DNA of 46,058 bases from Collinsella sp. (GTDB taxonomy: Bacteria; Actinomycetota; Coriobacteriia; Coriobacteriales; Coriobacteriaceae): assembly GCA_019419525.1 (NCBI GenBank), contig DXZU01000020.1:1-46058 (forward strand), read 5' to 3'. The translations under genes and the position numbers were made by a program. Below are positions 32,717 to 42,600 of the stretch, piece by piece. Within the stretch, counting starts at the first letter, position 1; each line of letters starts with the position of its first letter. The notes beneath the pieces are model-generated. The model worked only from the letters and a program-made list of their open reading frames with translations, searched no databases and was not told the origin of the DNA.

Positions 32717-35599
32717 CTAAATAAACACGTCAACGAGGATGGGCATAAGGTTGAGCAGGCCAAACACCAGCGCCACGCCCCATCCGAGCCTAAAGCAGCT
32801 GCGCCAGGTGCTGCGTGCGAAGGTGTTGTCGATCAGGACCTCGACAAAATACGTCGCGGCCATCACGACCAGGGCTACAACCCAGCTCACGGGGTTGTCC
32901 CAAACAAAGAACATGCCCACCCACATCAAAAACAGCACGGTCTCGCACCAGTGCATAAGGGTCATCTTGGCCAGCGTGCCGCCGCTCATCTCGGTGGCGA
33001 CGCCCTGGACGATCTCCTGATGCGCGTGATGCGAGTACGAAAGGTCAAACGGCGACTTGCGCAGCTTGATGGTAAGCACCGCGAGCAGCGCCAGGAAAAT
33101 GGGCGCGCTGTACACGATGATGGGGGCCGACTGCCCCGTCACGGCGATGGAATCAAAGCTGTCGGTGGCAAGGTACAGGCCCACGCTCATCAGCAAAACG
33201 GCGGGCTCGTAACTCATAACCTGCAGTAACTCACGATCGGCGCCGACCTGGGCAAACGGGCTTTGCGTCGAGGCGGACGCCAGCACCACAAAGATCGCGG
33301 CGAGCGTCACCATAAAGGCACACAGCAGCGTGTTGGAACCCGACACAAAGATGCCGCCGCCCACCACGGTAAAGATGAGCGCGCACGCCATATAGGTATC
33401 GTCCATGGTGTTTACGCTGGCGGGGGCCTTGCGCAGGAGCTTGGCAACGTCATAGAACGGTTGCAGCAGGCGCGGGCCCACGCGGCCCTGCATGCGAGCC
33501 GAAAGCTTACGGTCAAGACCGTCGATCAGGCCACCCACAAGCGGCGCTAGCAGGGCAAACACCACGGTACCAATAAATATGCCCACGACGCCCGAACCTT
33601 CAAAATACTTGCCGCGCAGCACCGAGGGCGCACTCATGGCAAGCCGCTCGGGCCCAATCCACGCGCAGCACAGCAGCGCAAACAGGATGATGGCGCAGCA
33701 AACAACACTACCCGCGGGGCCAATACGCTTCTCGCCAAGGGCGTCCTCCGAGTACCAATTGCGCTTTTCGGCCTTCACCTCGTGGCCCATCGAGCCGCGG
33801 AAATGGCAGTAATTGTCGGTTCCCACACCCGAAAGATATACGTTTACGTGCGGTTTGTTGCTCACGCGGAATGAAGTCAGCAGCACCACGGCGATAAACG
33901 CCACGATAACCACCATCAGATACATGGCGTCCTTGCCGATAACCTGCGGCACGCGGCCAAACACCATGGCCAAGTAAGGCGACACCAGACCGCTCGAGAT
34001 AACCGGGAACGCCACGCAGCACAGAATCAGCAGCGCGGCGATGGTGTTGAGCGCCATCCATTCGGTCTTATGGACATTGACCTCAACGTTTTGGGCCGTG
34101 GGATCGACGCCCGAAAGCTTGGCAAGCCACTTGCCCCAGAAGAAGAAGGTCGCGGCCGAGCCAAAGGCAAGCACCATGATCATGAGCACGTTGCCGGTCT
34201 GCGCAAACGCCACCAGGGCGCCCCACTTGGACACGAGCATGCCAAACGGCGCCACAAACATGCCCATGATGCCCAGCATCATCAGGCGCGTCAGGTGCGG
34301 CATGCGGCTGAACATACCGTCCATGTCCTCGATATCGCGGCTGCCGATATGATGCTCGGCCGTGCCCACGCACAGGAACAGCAGCGACTTTGCCACCGTG
34401 TGGAACAGGATCAGGAAGATGGCGGCCCACACGGCCTCGGGCGCGCCGACACCCAAGCAGGCGCTGATGAGGCCCAAGTTGGAAATGGTGGAGTACGCGA
34501 GCACGCGTTTGGCGTTGCTCTGCGAGATCGCCATAAGGGCTGCCAGCAAAAACGTGATGGCGCCCACACTTGTGACCATAAAGCCCGTCACGGGATAGAT
34601 GGCATAGAGCGGACTCAGCTTGACCATCAGGAACACGCCGGCTTTAACCATGGTTGACGAGTGCAGCAGGGCGCTCGTGGGCGTGGGGGCAACCATGGCA
34701 CCCAACAGCCAAGTGTGAAACGGCATCTGTGCGGCCTTGGTAAGTGCGGCGAGCGACAACAGGATGACCGGCATCACCAGCAGCGCGGACTGCGCGGTTC
34801 CGGTGCCGGAAAGCTCGATCATGCCCGAGATGGTCAGCGGCATGCCGTTAACGTGCAGGTACATGAGTCCGACCAAAAACGCGATACCGCCCAGCATGTT
34901 GAGGATGATCTGGGTGAAGGCGTTCTTGATGGCCTCGGGCGTACGCGTGTAGCCAATCATGAGGAACGAGCACACGGTGGTGATTTCCCAGCCGCAGAAC
35001 AGCCACTCAAGGTTGTCGCTCGTCACGATGACGAACATGGCTGAGAGGAACAGGAACATAAGCGCCAGGAACTGCGGGCGACGGTCGGGCGCGGTCTGCC
35101 CGCGCAGCGCAGCCTCGTGCTCGTCATGAGCCTGGAAGTCCTTCATGTAGCCCAGGGCATACACGCAGATTAGGCTGCCGACGATACCGACCGCGAGGAC
35201 CATGATCACACTCATGTAGTCCAGGTAGAGCGGCATCGCGGTGACGGCTTCGGCCGCGGGCAGCGTCATGGCTGCAAAGGCGAGCGAGCCCACCAGCTGG
35301 ACTATGCCGAGCACCGTGGTGAGCGTGCTCTTATATTTACGCGCGTTGTACAGGATGACGGCGCACAGGATCACGTCGATGACGGAGCTGATGATCGAGA
35401 GCACATGCGAGGTGCCCGGTGCCACCTCGAAGCTCTGCGGGCCCGTGCCAAAAAACATGACGGCGACTACAACCGTCACCGCCATAATGATGCCAGAGCC
35501 TACAAGCCCTAGCGCATCGCGGGCGCGGTCACCACGCGCGAGCAGCATGCCCAGCGCCGGTACCAGCGGAAACAGGGTAAGGAAATACAGTAGCGTCAT
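32717..35599 (-). CDS. Fused Ech-type membrane subunits, EchA (NuoL-like) + EchB (NuoH-like)
   Basis: 960 residues in one uninterrupted frame. Residues 1-about 640 are an antiporter-like NuoL/HyfB subunit with the key GWEITTVCSF helix and the LTKAAQMPFHTWLLGAMVAP...MVKAG block that holds pump lysines. A linker (about 610-660) contains soluble residues. The rest (about 665-960) is an NuoH/EchB-like helix bundle: MQGRVGPRLLQPFYD, then LRKSPFDLSYSHHAHQEIV and VATEMSGG. In ordinary Ech these are two genes, echA then echB, and the rest of the operon (C, D, E, F) keeps the Ech order. The start ATG has GGGGGAG seven bases upstream. First gene of the operon. Confidence 0.93.
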   Translation of the reverse strand: MTLLYFLTLFPLVPALGMLLARGDRARDALGLVGSGIIMAVTVVVAVMFFGTGPQSFEVAPGTSHVLSIISSVIDVILCAVILYNARKYKSTLTTVLGIVQLVGSLAFAAMTLPAAEAVTAMPLYLDYMSVIMVLAVGIVGSLICVYALGYMKDFQAHDEHEAALRGQTAPDRRPQFLALMFLFLSAMFVIVTSDNLEWLFCGWEITTVCSFLMIGYTRTPEAIKNAFTQIILNMLGGIAFLVGLMYLHVNGMPLTISGMIELSGTGTAQSALLVMPVILLSLAALTKAAQMPFHTWLLGAMVAPTPTSALLHSSTMVKAGVFLMVKLSPLYAIYPVTGFMVTSVGAITFLLAALMAISQSNAKRVLAYSTISNLGLISACLGVGAPEAVWAAIFLILFHTVAKSLLFLCVGTAEHHIGSRDIEDMDGMFSRMPHLTRLMMLGIMGMFVAPFGMLVSKWGALVAFAQTGNVLMIMVLAFGSAATFFFWGKWLAKLSGVDPTAQNVEVNVHKTEWMALNTIAALLILCCVAFPVISSGLVSPYLAMVFGRVPQVIGKDAMYLMVVIVAFIAVVLLTSFRVSNKPHVNVYLSGVGTDNYCHFRGSMGHEVKAEKRNWYSEDALGEKRIGPAGSVVCCAIILFALLCCAWIGPERLAMSAPSVLRGKYFEGSGVVGIFIGTVVFALLAPLVGGLIDGLDRKLSARMQGRVGPRLLQPFYDVAKLLRKAPASVNTMDDTYMACALIFTVVGGGIFVSGSNTLLCAFMVTLAAIFVVLASASTQSPFAQVGADRELLQVMSYEPAVLLMSVGLYLATDSFDSIAVTGQSAPIIVYSAPIFLALLAVLTIKLRKSPFDLSYSHHAHQEIVQGVATEMSGGTLAKMTLMHWCETVLFLMWVGMFFVWDNPVSWVVALVVMAATYFVEVLIDNTFARSTWRSCFRLGWGVALVFGLLNLMPILVDVFI

Positions 35600-35648
35600 A
35601 CCATCACTCCCCCATGCAAAAACGCTGCAATTGTTTAACGTTATAGCT

Positions 35649-35686
35649 CAGTTGAGGAGTAGCGGCGGCAGGTTTTCGGTCAACTG
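35649..35686 (-). promoter_or_regulatory. Inverted repeat in the leader of the hydrogenase operon
   Basis: CAGTTGA (35649-35655) and TCAACTG (35680-35686) form 7-bp arms 50-90 bp before the ATG at 35599. Each arm is followed by a similar GGAGT-type sequence. This could be an operator or a leader hairpin. A TATAAC box nearby (minus strand, near 35640-35645) may be a -10. Confidence 0.35.
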
Positions 35687-35743
35687 GGGAGTTTTAGGCG
35701 CACGGGGCAAGGAGTCTGTCCGCATTGGAGTAGAGGGGCGGCA

Positions 35744-35768
35744 AGAAAAATGCGCCCCTGTGGGCGCA
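35744..35768 (-). terminator. Rho-independent terminator after the double-HTH gene
   Basis: On the minus strand, stem TGCGCCC / GGGCGCA with loop ACAG is followed by TTTTTCTT (35741-35750 on the plus strand). It is 13 bp past the stop and separates the HTH gene from the hydrogenase operon. Confidence 0.9.
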
Positions 35769-35780
35769 CCATCCCGTTTG

Positions 35781-36176
35781 CTATTCCGCCTTTTTAACGC
35801 GCGGCTTGCGGCCGCGCGGCTTATCGACCAGCGCGGACTCACCGCTCTCGCGATACTGGCGGCACCAAGCCTTGACCGAAGACTCGCTGGGGATCTTATG
35901 CTTGATCATGGCCTCGCGAACCGTCAGGCCGTTTTCCAAGCGATCCTTAACCACGGCGAGCTTAACTTCGAACGAATAGGTGTGATGATGCGAACCGGCG
36001 TTGAGAACGGCGTCGGCACCGCCCACGGCATACGCGCGGGCCCACTGACGAGCCGTGGCCTGGGGAATGCCAAGCTCCGCGGCAAGGGCGCGATGACCGA
36101 CCCCCTCTTGGAGGATCTCGACGGCGCGCTGCCTAATCTCAGGCGCATGCGTGCGAGTCCTAGTTGCTTCCGACAT
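35781..36176 (-). CDS. Orphan IS150/IS3 OrfA-like double helix-turn-helix protein
   Basis: 131 residues. Two helix-turn-helix units resemble IS3-family OrfA: about 15-55 (ALAAELGIPQATARQWARAY) and about 65-115 (YSFEVKLAVVKDRL...SSVKAWCRQYRESG), ending in the RGRKPRVKK basic tail. The leucine zipper of full OrfA and the OrfB transposase are absent, and a clean terminator follows directly. So it is either a relic of a lost insertion sequence or a domesticated DNA-binding regulator. The ATG at 36176 is chosen by similarity; a GTG three codons earlier is possible. The ribosome site is weak. Confidence 0.75.
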   Translation of the reverse strand: MSEATRTRTHAPEIRQRAVEILQEGVGHRALAAELGIPQATARQWARAYAVGGADAVLNAGSHHHTYSFEVKLAVVKDRLENGLTVREAMIKHKIPSESSVKAWCRQYRESGESALVDKPRGRKPRVKKAE

Positions 36177-36453
36177 ACCTGCCACTTCTTAGCCTTAACC
36201 GTTAATCTGCTTTCTTACGTGCATGTTAGATAGTAGCATTTTGCTGTTTGCGCGTAGCAGTTAATTGAAAATTGCAACGGTGGCATCTGGGCATTTGCCA
36301 TTAATTTGCAACAGTTCTTTAGGTTTTATTTACGCAGCTAGTTAGCTCGCGGCTTATTGACGGTGTTTTACCAACCAGATTGGCATCTTTTTGTTTCGCT
36401 TGGTATGGCCTACGCAATTATTGACCCCCCTACCCGCCCGCAATGGCGCGACA

Positions 36454-36528
36454 GCTTCCCACCAAACTTTCCAGCTTTCCACCTTAGATGGTAAGTTAAG
36501 TGGAAAGTTGGAAAGTTTGGTGGGAAGC
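36454..36528. repeat. Near-perfect 29-bp inverted repeat in the gene gap
   Basis: Arms at 36454-36482 and 36500-36528 pair over 29 bp with one mismatch around a 17-nt loop (GCTTCCCACCAAACTTTCC...). The gap 36177-36614 holds no gene. Its AT-rich part (36200-36420) gives no clear promoter. The hairpin could be a MITE, an operator or a strong structural element. It lies between the HTH gene and the giant protein gene. Confidence 0.75.
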
Positions 36529-36556
36529 CGAAGCAACGGCAGGCCGCGCGAGCAAG

Positions 36557-36592
36557 AAAGGGGGCGGCAACCGGGTGGTTGCCGCCCCCTTT
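36557..36592 (-). terminator. Rho-independent terminator after the giant protein gene
   Basis: A perfect 16-bp stem (AAAGGGGGCGGCAACC / GGTTGCCGCCCCCTTT, loop GGGT) ends in TTTCTT on the minus strand, 23 bp beyond the stop. Confidence 0.85.
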
Positions 36593-36614
36593 GCGAAGCT
36601 AGTTGGCTTCGGAA

Positions 36615-39600
36615 CTAGTGATCGATGCCGTTGAGGTTCACCCTCGTGAGCGTGTAGGTCACATAGTCGGGCGATTGAGGCGTTGCGCTCGCCACGTCAC
36701 CCTTAACCAGGCTCGCCGTCATCACCAAGCGATAGTTCGCGTAGAACCGACTCGGCTCAACCTGCGTGTTGACCTGAACGGTAAAGGGCAGGCTAAACGC
36801 AGTTTCACCGTTCTGCGTTTTAAACTTGCCATTCTCCTTCGAGTCAGTGAAGGTGATCGCGCTACCGGAGGAAGCGGCCGTAGCAAGCTTACTCTCCGTC
36901 ACCCTTACGTAGTTGGAGATATCATCCGTTACGCTCTCATACGTGTCACCGGTTCCGCAGCGGCGCTGCAGCGTGAGCGTGTACACAACAGAGTCGGCGT
37001 TCGCGATTGCCTCGGTGGCGTTGTTAAGCCCGCCCAGCTCATACGTGGCACCCAGGCCAATCGTGCCGTTCGCAATCGGGCGCAGGTCATCAACGTTTAT
37101 ACCAAGCTGCGACTTATCTGGCGCCGAAAGCGTAATGGTCGCACCGCCCTTATTCATGCGGTAGTACCCAACCTTGCCACGCGTCGTCACTGCCAAACTC
37201 GAGGTATCAAGGCCGGACTTGCGCGTCGAAAGCTTGGCGGTATAGGACATCTTGGTGCAAGCGTCCTCGCCAGACTGCTGGGACAGGGCGATAACCTTGT
37301 TGCAGCCGTCCGGCGTAAGGCGAATCTCTTCCACAACCGTGTGCACGGTAAAAGATCCGCGCGTTGCACGCTTGCGAATTTTGGCAAGATCGTGATCGAG
37401 CCTAAGCTTCAGCGAATCATCGCCTGTATCCGTCACGGTCTGCATGAATGCAGGCGTCGAAGAATCACACTTCGCCCAATCTTCGCCATCCCACTTATAG
37501 TTCTGATTGTCGATGGCAACATAGAATTTAGCGATCGCCGAGGTTCCGCTCGGGAAACTACTCACCCCTGTCAGGGTATTGTTGGCGCCATACTTGCACA
37601 GTGACGTATCGAGCTGATAGAACAACGAGTCCGAGTCAGCATAGTTCTGACTTGGGTTAAACGTAATCTTGTCGGTAACGTCAAGAGAAAGAACGTAGGC
37701 GGCGCCGTCCGTCGACTTCGAAACCGGAGCGCGCGCCTTCGACTTCCCGTCGTTAACTTCCTGCCTATAATTGGACAAGATGCTGTATGTCGATGCCGTA
37801 CTGTTTTGATTATCTTCGCCACCGGTGCGCAAGACGTGATGCAGATTCCAAGATATGCGGGCACCCGAAGAATTCGAGTCAATAGACGAAGCCGTAAAAC
37901 CGTTGATATTAGCTTGCGTCATGCCGTCGCCCGACTTGGGCACGTTGACAACTAGGTAGACGCTCTCCGACGCACGCTGCTCCCTGCCGGTTTTCTCCTC
38001 CTTAGGTACCTTTAGCGTATAGCGACTTTTGCTGGGAACGTCAGCGCCTGCAACCTTAAACAGCTTCCACGTATCTCCGAGTTTCGCCTTAGCGGTCGCC
38101 TCTGCCTCGTTATTACACTCGGCCCATGTGCCGGCGCCATCCTTTTCGGCGTACACATCCAAAATCTCGCTCAGCCATCGCTCCTGATATGGATTGCCCG
38201 CAGAATCCTCAAAACCCGCATTTCCGCTCAGGGAAACGCTCGTTGCTCCGCCTTCGCCCACCGTATAGTGGTACTCTCTGCCACCGGCCTTGCCATCAAC
38301 GTTCGCATCGATGAGCGTAAGCTGGGTGCCCTGGGGCAACCTTCCGTCGGCACCATTGAAGAGGATGCTCTTGCCGAGCCCCTTCATCGAGCCGCCGGCA
38401 GCCATATAGCTGTCCCAGCCAAAGTCGACTTCCTTCCCATTAGCAGAATTGTATGTCCAGGTAAGCAGACCCGTCATCGGCTCGCCAAAGCTCGTAAGCA
38501 CGTGTGCATCTTTTCCAAGGTTAGCGTAGTCTTTTTCTTTAAATTTGGTGCCGTAATCATACGTTGCAGTGAAATCGATCTCGAGCTTGCGTTTAACGAT
38601 GATCGGCACCTGAACGTTGTAGCTCTGACCCGCCTCGGTAAAGGTAACAGTCAGGAGCGTGAAGCGGCCCTTGCCGTTGTCCCAATCGGAGCTTGGGCTA
38701 AACGACATGTTGTTCTTGCCGTTGTTCACCACGCGAAGCGTGGGATTGTTCGACGCGTCATCGTCCTTAACGAACACACCATCCTTGAGTTGGAAAACCT
38801 CTGCTTTGGCCGTCACGTGCGGATTGGTGTCATTCTCGTTATTCAATCTGCAAGCGTCGGAGAAGCCGCCGTTCGTGACGATGTTTAGATAGCTCTTGAC
38901 CGTCGTATTATCGGTACCCGAGATCACCAAAACGGGAAAATCCGTTGCGACCTTGCTGTCGCTTGCATCGTTATTCACATTGAACATGCTCGCCACGGAT
39001 TTGGCGTTATAGCTCGACGTATTTTGATAGGCGCCGTTGTCATTAATGCCGCCGATATTGGTGTAGGTGTAGCGGCCGGGAAAACTGGTACCCGCCTTGC
39101 TTTGGATGACCTCGCTCTGGATTGCCGCCGCAGTGTCGATGGCGGCACCGTCGCCAAACAGATAGCGGTCGGTGGTGTCGCCGTCGGAGGCACGCACCGC
39201 CAGCGTGCTCACGGGCCTCGTGGTCACGTACGGACTCGTTGCCGTGGTAGCAGTATCGCCTGCGCCGTAGAGCGTTTTGTTCTCGTTGGGCGCGGCAGCC
39301 GTGCCGTTGTAGTCACCGAAGGCAATATAAGTTTTCCTGTTTACGGCGGCCGTATTGGTCGTGTAAACCATCGGCGGCAGGTCGCTCGTGGTCTTGCCAC
39401 TACCGGGCTTTACTTCCACGCCCGCTGCGGAAAGGCTGTACTTACCATCCCCCGTGTCAACCTCGCCCAAGAGTACGCCCTGGGTTTTGCCCGCATTGTA
39501 GCTATTGCTGTCCATGAGCACGTTTACCAGATGGAACTGGCCACGCCCATCGCCCATAATGCCGCCGTTGGACTTTTCGCTAAACGTGGTGTTGGATACC

Positions 39601-42600
39601 TTTGTGTTTGTGACATTGATGATGACGGAGCCACTGTTAGACGCGTTATTCGCGCCAAGCAGACCGCCGCTCCAGCTGCCCTTAATCGTAGCGTTCTCGA
39701 TCGCAATGTTGTTGCAAGCAATATTCACATTGCTGTAGAAGTAGCCGATAAGCCCTCCCGAGCATTTGCCGGTGCCGGCGATGCTAACATTCTTGACATT
39801 GCAGTCGTCGAACCAGTACTTGTTGAGGCTACCGCTACTCGTAACCTCACCAATCAGGCCGCCCGCATTGTAGATGCTATTGTTCGTTCCGGTCTTATCG
39901 CCGATGACGGCGTTCTCGGCGCCGCCCCTGCCATCAATGCGCACGTTGCTCATAGAAATAACGCCGCCACGGGCGCGTCCGACCACGCCGCCGGCGCCCA
40001 TATGGTCATCGGAGTTCGACCCGGTGGCTAGCACGTTTACCCCAGAGATGACTGCCGTGCTCGACGGGACTACCTTGGTGGTGCGGATTTCGGTGTTGAC
40101 CGAGATATCGCTTCTTTCGACATAGCCGAGCACGCCGCCCACGTAGGGCACTGTCCCTGTGGCAGTTATGGTCGAGTTTTTGCCAACGGTCCTTTCACTC
40201 ACCCCTGTGCCTGCGGTTGTCCACACACCGCACGCCGAGGCGACCGTACCCACGTAGCCGCCGACATTCTTCTCGCCCGTGACGTTAAGGCCGGTGTACG
40301 AGCAGTCATAGAGATACGCGGGGCCCCACCCGTCCCTGAACTCGACCATATAGGTTCTGTCTTCGCTCGTAGTTCGTCTGGCGCGGCCCGAGCTGCCAAG
40401 AAGCCCTCCTACGCTCTTTGCGCCCAACACGGTGCAGTTCTTCATCTGCACGTTGCGGTAGAAGCCCCACGTGCCGTCATCGTAGTTGGCCGTTGCGCCC
40501 GCCAAAAGGCCGATTCCGATAAAGTCGTTCGATGCTTCCCCCGTTGTGGCGCTGCCGCTTGCGTCGATATAAGTATGTTTAACGTTGCAGTTGCTAAAGG
40601 TGAGGTCTTTGACTTGTGCGTCGCCGTTCGCGGTGACGCTGGGGGCGACATAGCTTGAGGTGAACATCACGGTGCTGAATAGGCCGCCCACGCCCGAGAC
40701 CTTATAGTCGTCATCGGCATATTCGACGACGCCGTAGGCGGCGCCTTTGGCACCCACCGTAATGGTGGCCCCGTTGCCGTCGATCGTGGCCACGTGCGGC
40801 GTGATGCGGTCGCGATCGGTGGCCGCCTCGTTCGAGTTGCAAGCATTGGAATAGTAACGGCCGCTGAGGCCCACGTATCCCGTGCCGTAGTCGGTCATAT
40901 CGTAAATGGTATTTTCCTTGAACTCCAGGCTCATGCCGATCGATTTCGACGCGCACACGTAGCCCGTTTGGTAGTCGGCAGCGTAGGACGCCACCAGGTA
41001 GGGCGAATTTACATCGTCATCATGGTCGAGCGGGCCGTGCCACCCCTGCTTGCCGGGGGCCTTCTGGTCGTCGTTTTTGGCGGTTGCGAAATCTTTGTCA
41101 GCGCTCGCAGGCTTGCCCACACTGTCGTAGCTGGCATTTCGCACCTTGCCATATTCCTTGTTGCCAAACAGGTAACCGCATATCGCCGGGTCTTGCGAAT
41201 CGCTGCCCCAGTAAGCCTTGGAACCGCGAAACACGCCATTGTTGGAGTAATTGGTATGTGCCGCGCCAGCACCCGCACCCGAGCTGATAATGGCCGAGAG
41301 CACCAAAAGGCCCTGGGCGTTTTCCACCATGGTCACAGGAGCCTCGGCGTTAGTGCCGAGGTACTTGTTGTCGGTGCCCGTGGTGGTGATACAGGGGGTT
41401 CCCTTGTCTTTGAGCTCGTTAATCTTGTAGTTAGCGTCACCGTTTTTAACCTCACAGCCCTCGCTAAAGGCATAGCCATCAATCACGCGACCGACGTAGG
41501 GATTGTTGTAGAGATCAAAGTTGCCCTTTCCCAGACCACGAGATTTGTAACCGGTTCCAGCACGCCAGGAAGATTTTTCGCTTTTGTTCATATTGCGGAA
41601 GATCACACCGCCTCCCGCAATGGCACCGACGTAACCGCCGATGGGAACAAGATGATGCTTAGTTCCACCACCGGCAACCGTAAAGCCGGTTGTAGGGCTA
41701 TCGGCCGCCCCATTCACGACCACGCCATCGATAATGTTATCGCCACCAAGGATGCAGCCGACAACGCCGCCGAAAAACGCTGTCGGGACGCCGTCCGCAT
41801 CCTTCTCAGAATAAGTAATAGTAGTAATAGTCGCCTGCGCATTCACATAGTTGATGTTGAGATTGCGCACTACGCTGCCATAGCTATAGGGAATGAGGCC
41901 GCGAAGCTCGCCCTTGTTGTTTTTGATCTCAATTGTTGCAGGCTCAGAAGACTTAGGGTCGCCAACAATAACGCCCCTAAACGGGTTGGCCCTATTTCCA
42001 AAACCGCCAAACGATGCGCCGTCGAGAGTAATCGTATTGCCCTCAGTAGGCTCGATGCTGTAATACGCGCTCTGCATATAGCGGTGCATGGTTTCGTCGC
42101 TCAGCGTCTGCGGGGAATTGGTCGACGCGTCTCCGTTCTTCTTCTCCCATTTATTATCGGTACCGTTCGCCTGCTTGTAGACGTACGTAACCTCATTGTC
42201 GGTCGAGTGATCGCTGCTGCGGCGAGTGCAGAGCCTACCCTGGTCGGCGACAATGGTGACCTCCCAGCCGTCAAGCGCCGTCATGTTATTAATGTAGTTG
42301 GCAATGGCATTCATCTCCGCCGCGTTTGTGACGGAATAAGGATCGCCGTAGGTACCACATCCCATTACCAGCTTTGGAATGCGCTGGTTGACTTTAATTT
42401 CGTGATACTGAACGCCAGGCTCGTCGGCTTTTCCCTTATAAACATAAGGAAGGAAGTCACCGAACACGGGGGCATCGACATTCGCCGGCTTATCCCCAGC
42501 CTTTACCAAGCCATTAGGAGTGTCATACGTCGCTTCGTCGTAATACCAAAGCTGCTTGCCGGAGTATTCCTTACCCTTTGCATCGATTTCGCTTCCGTAC

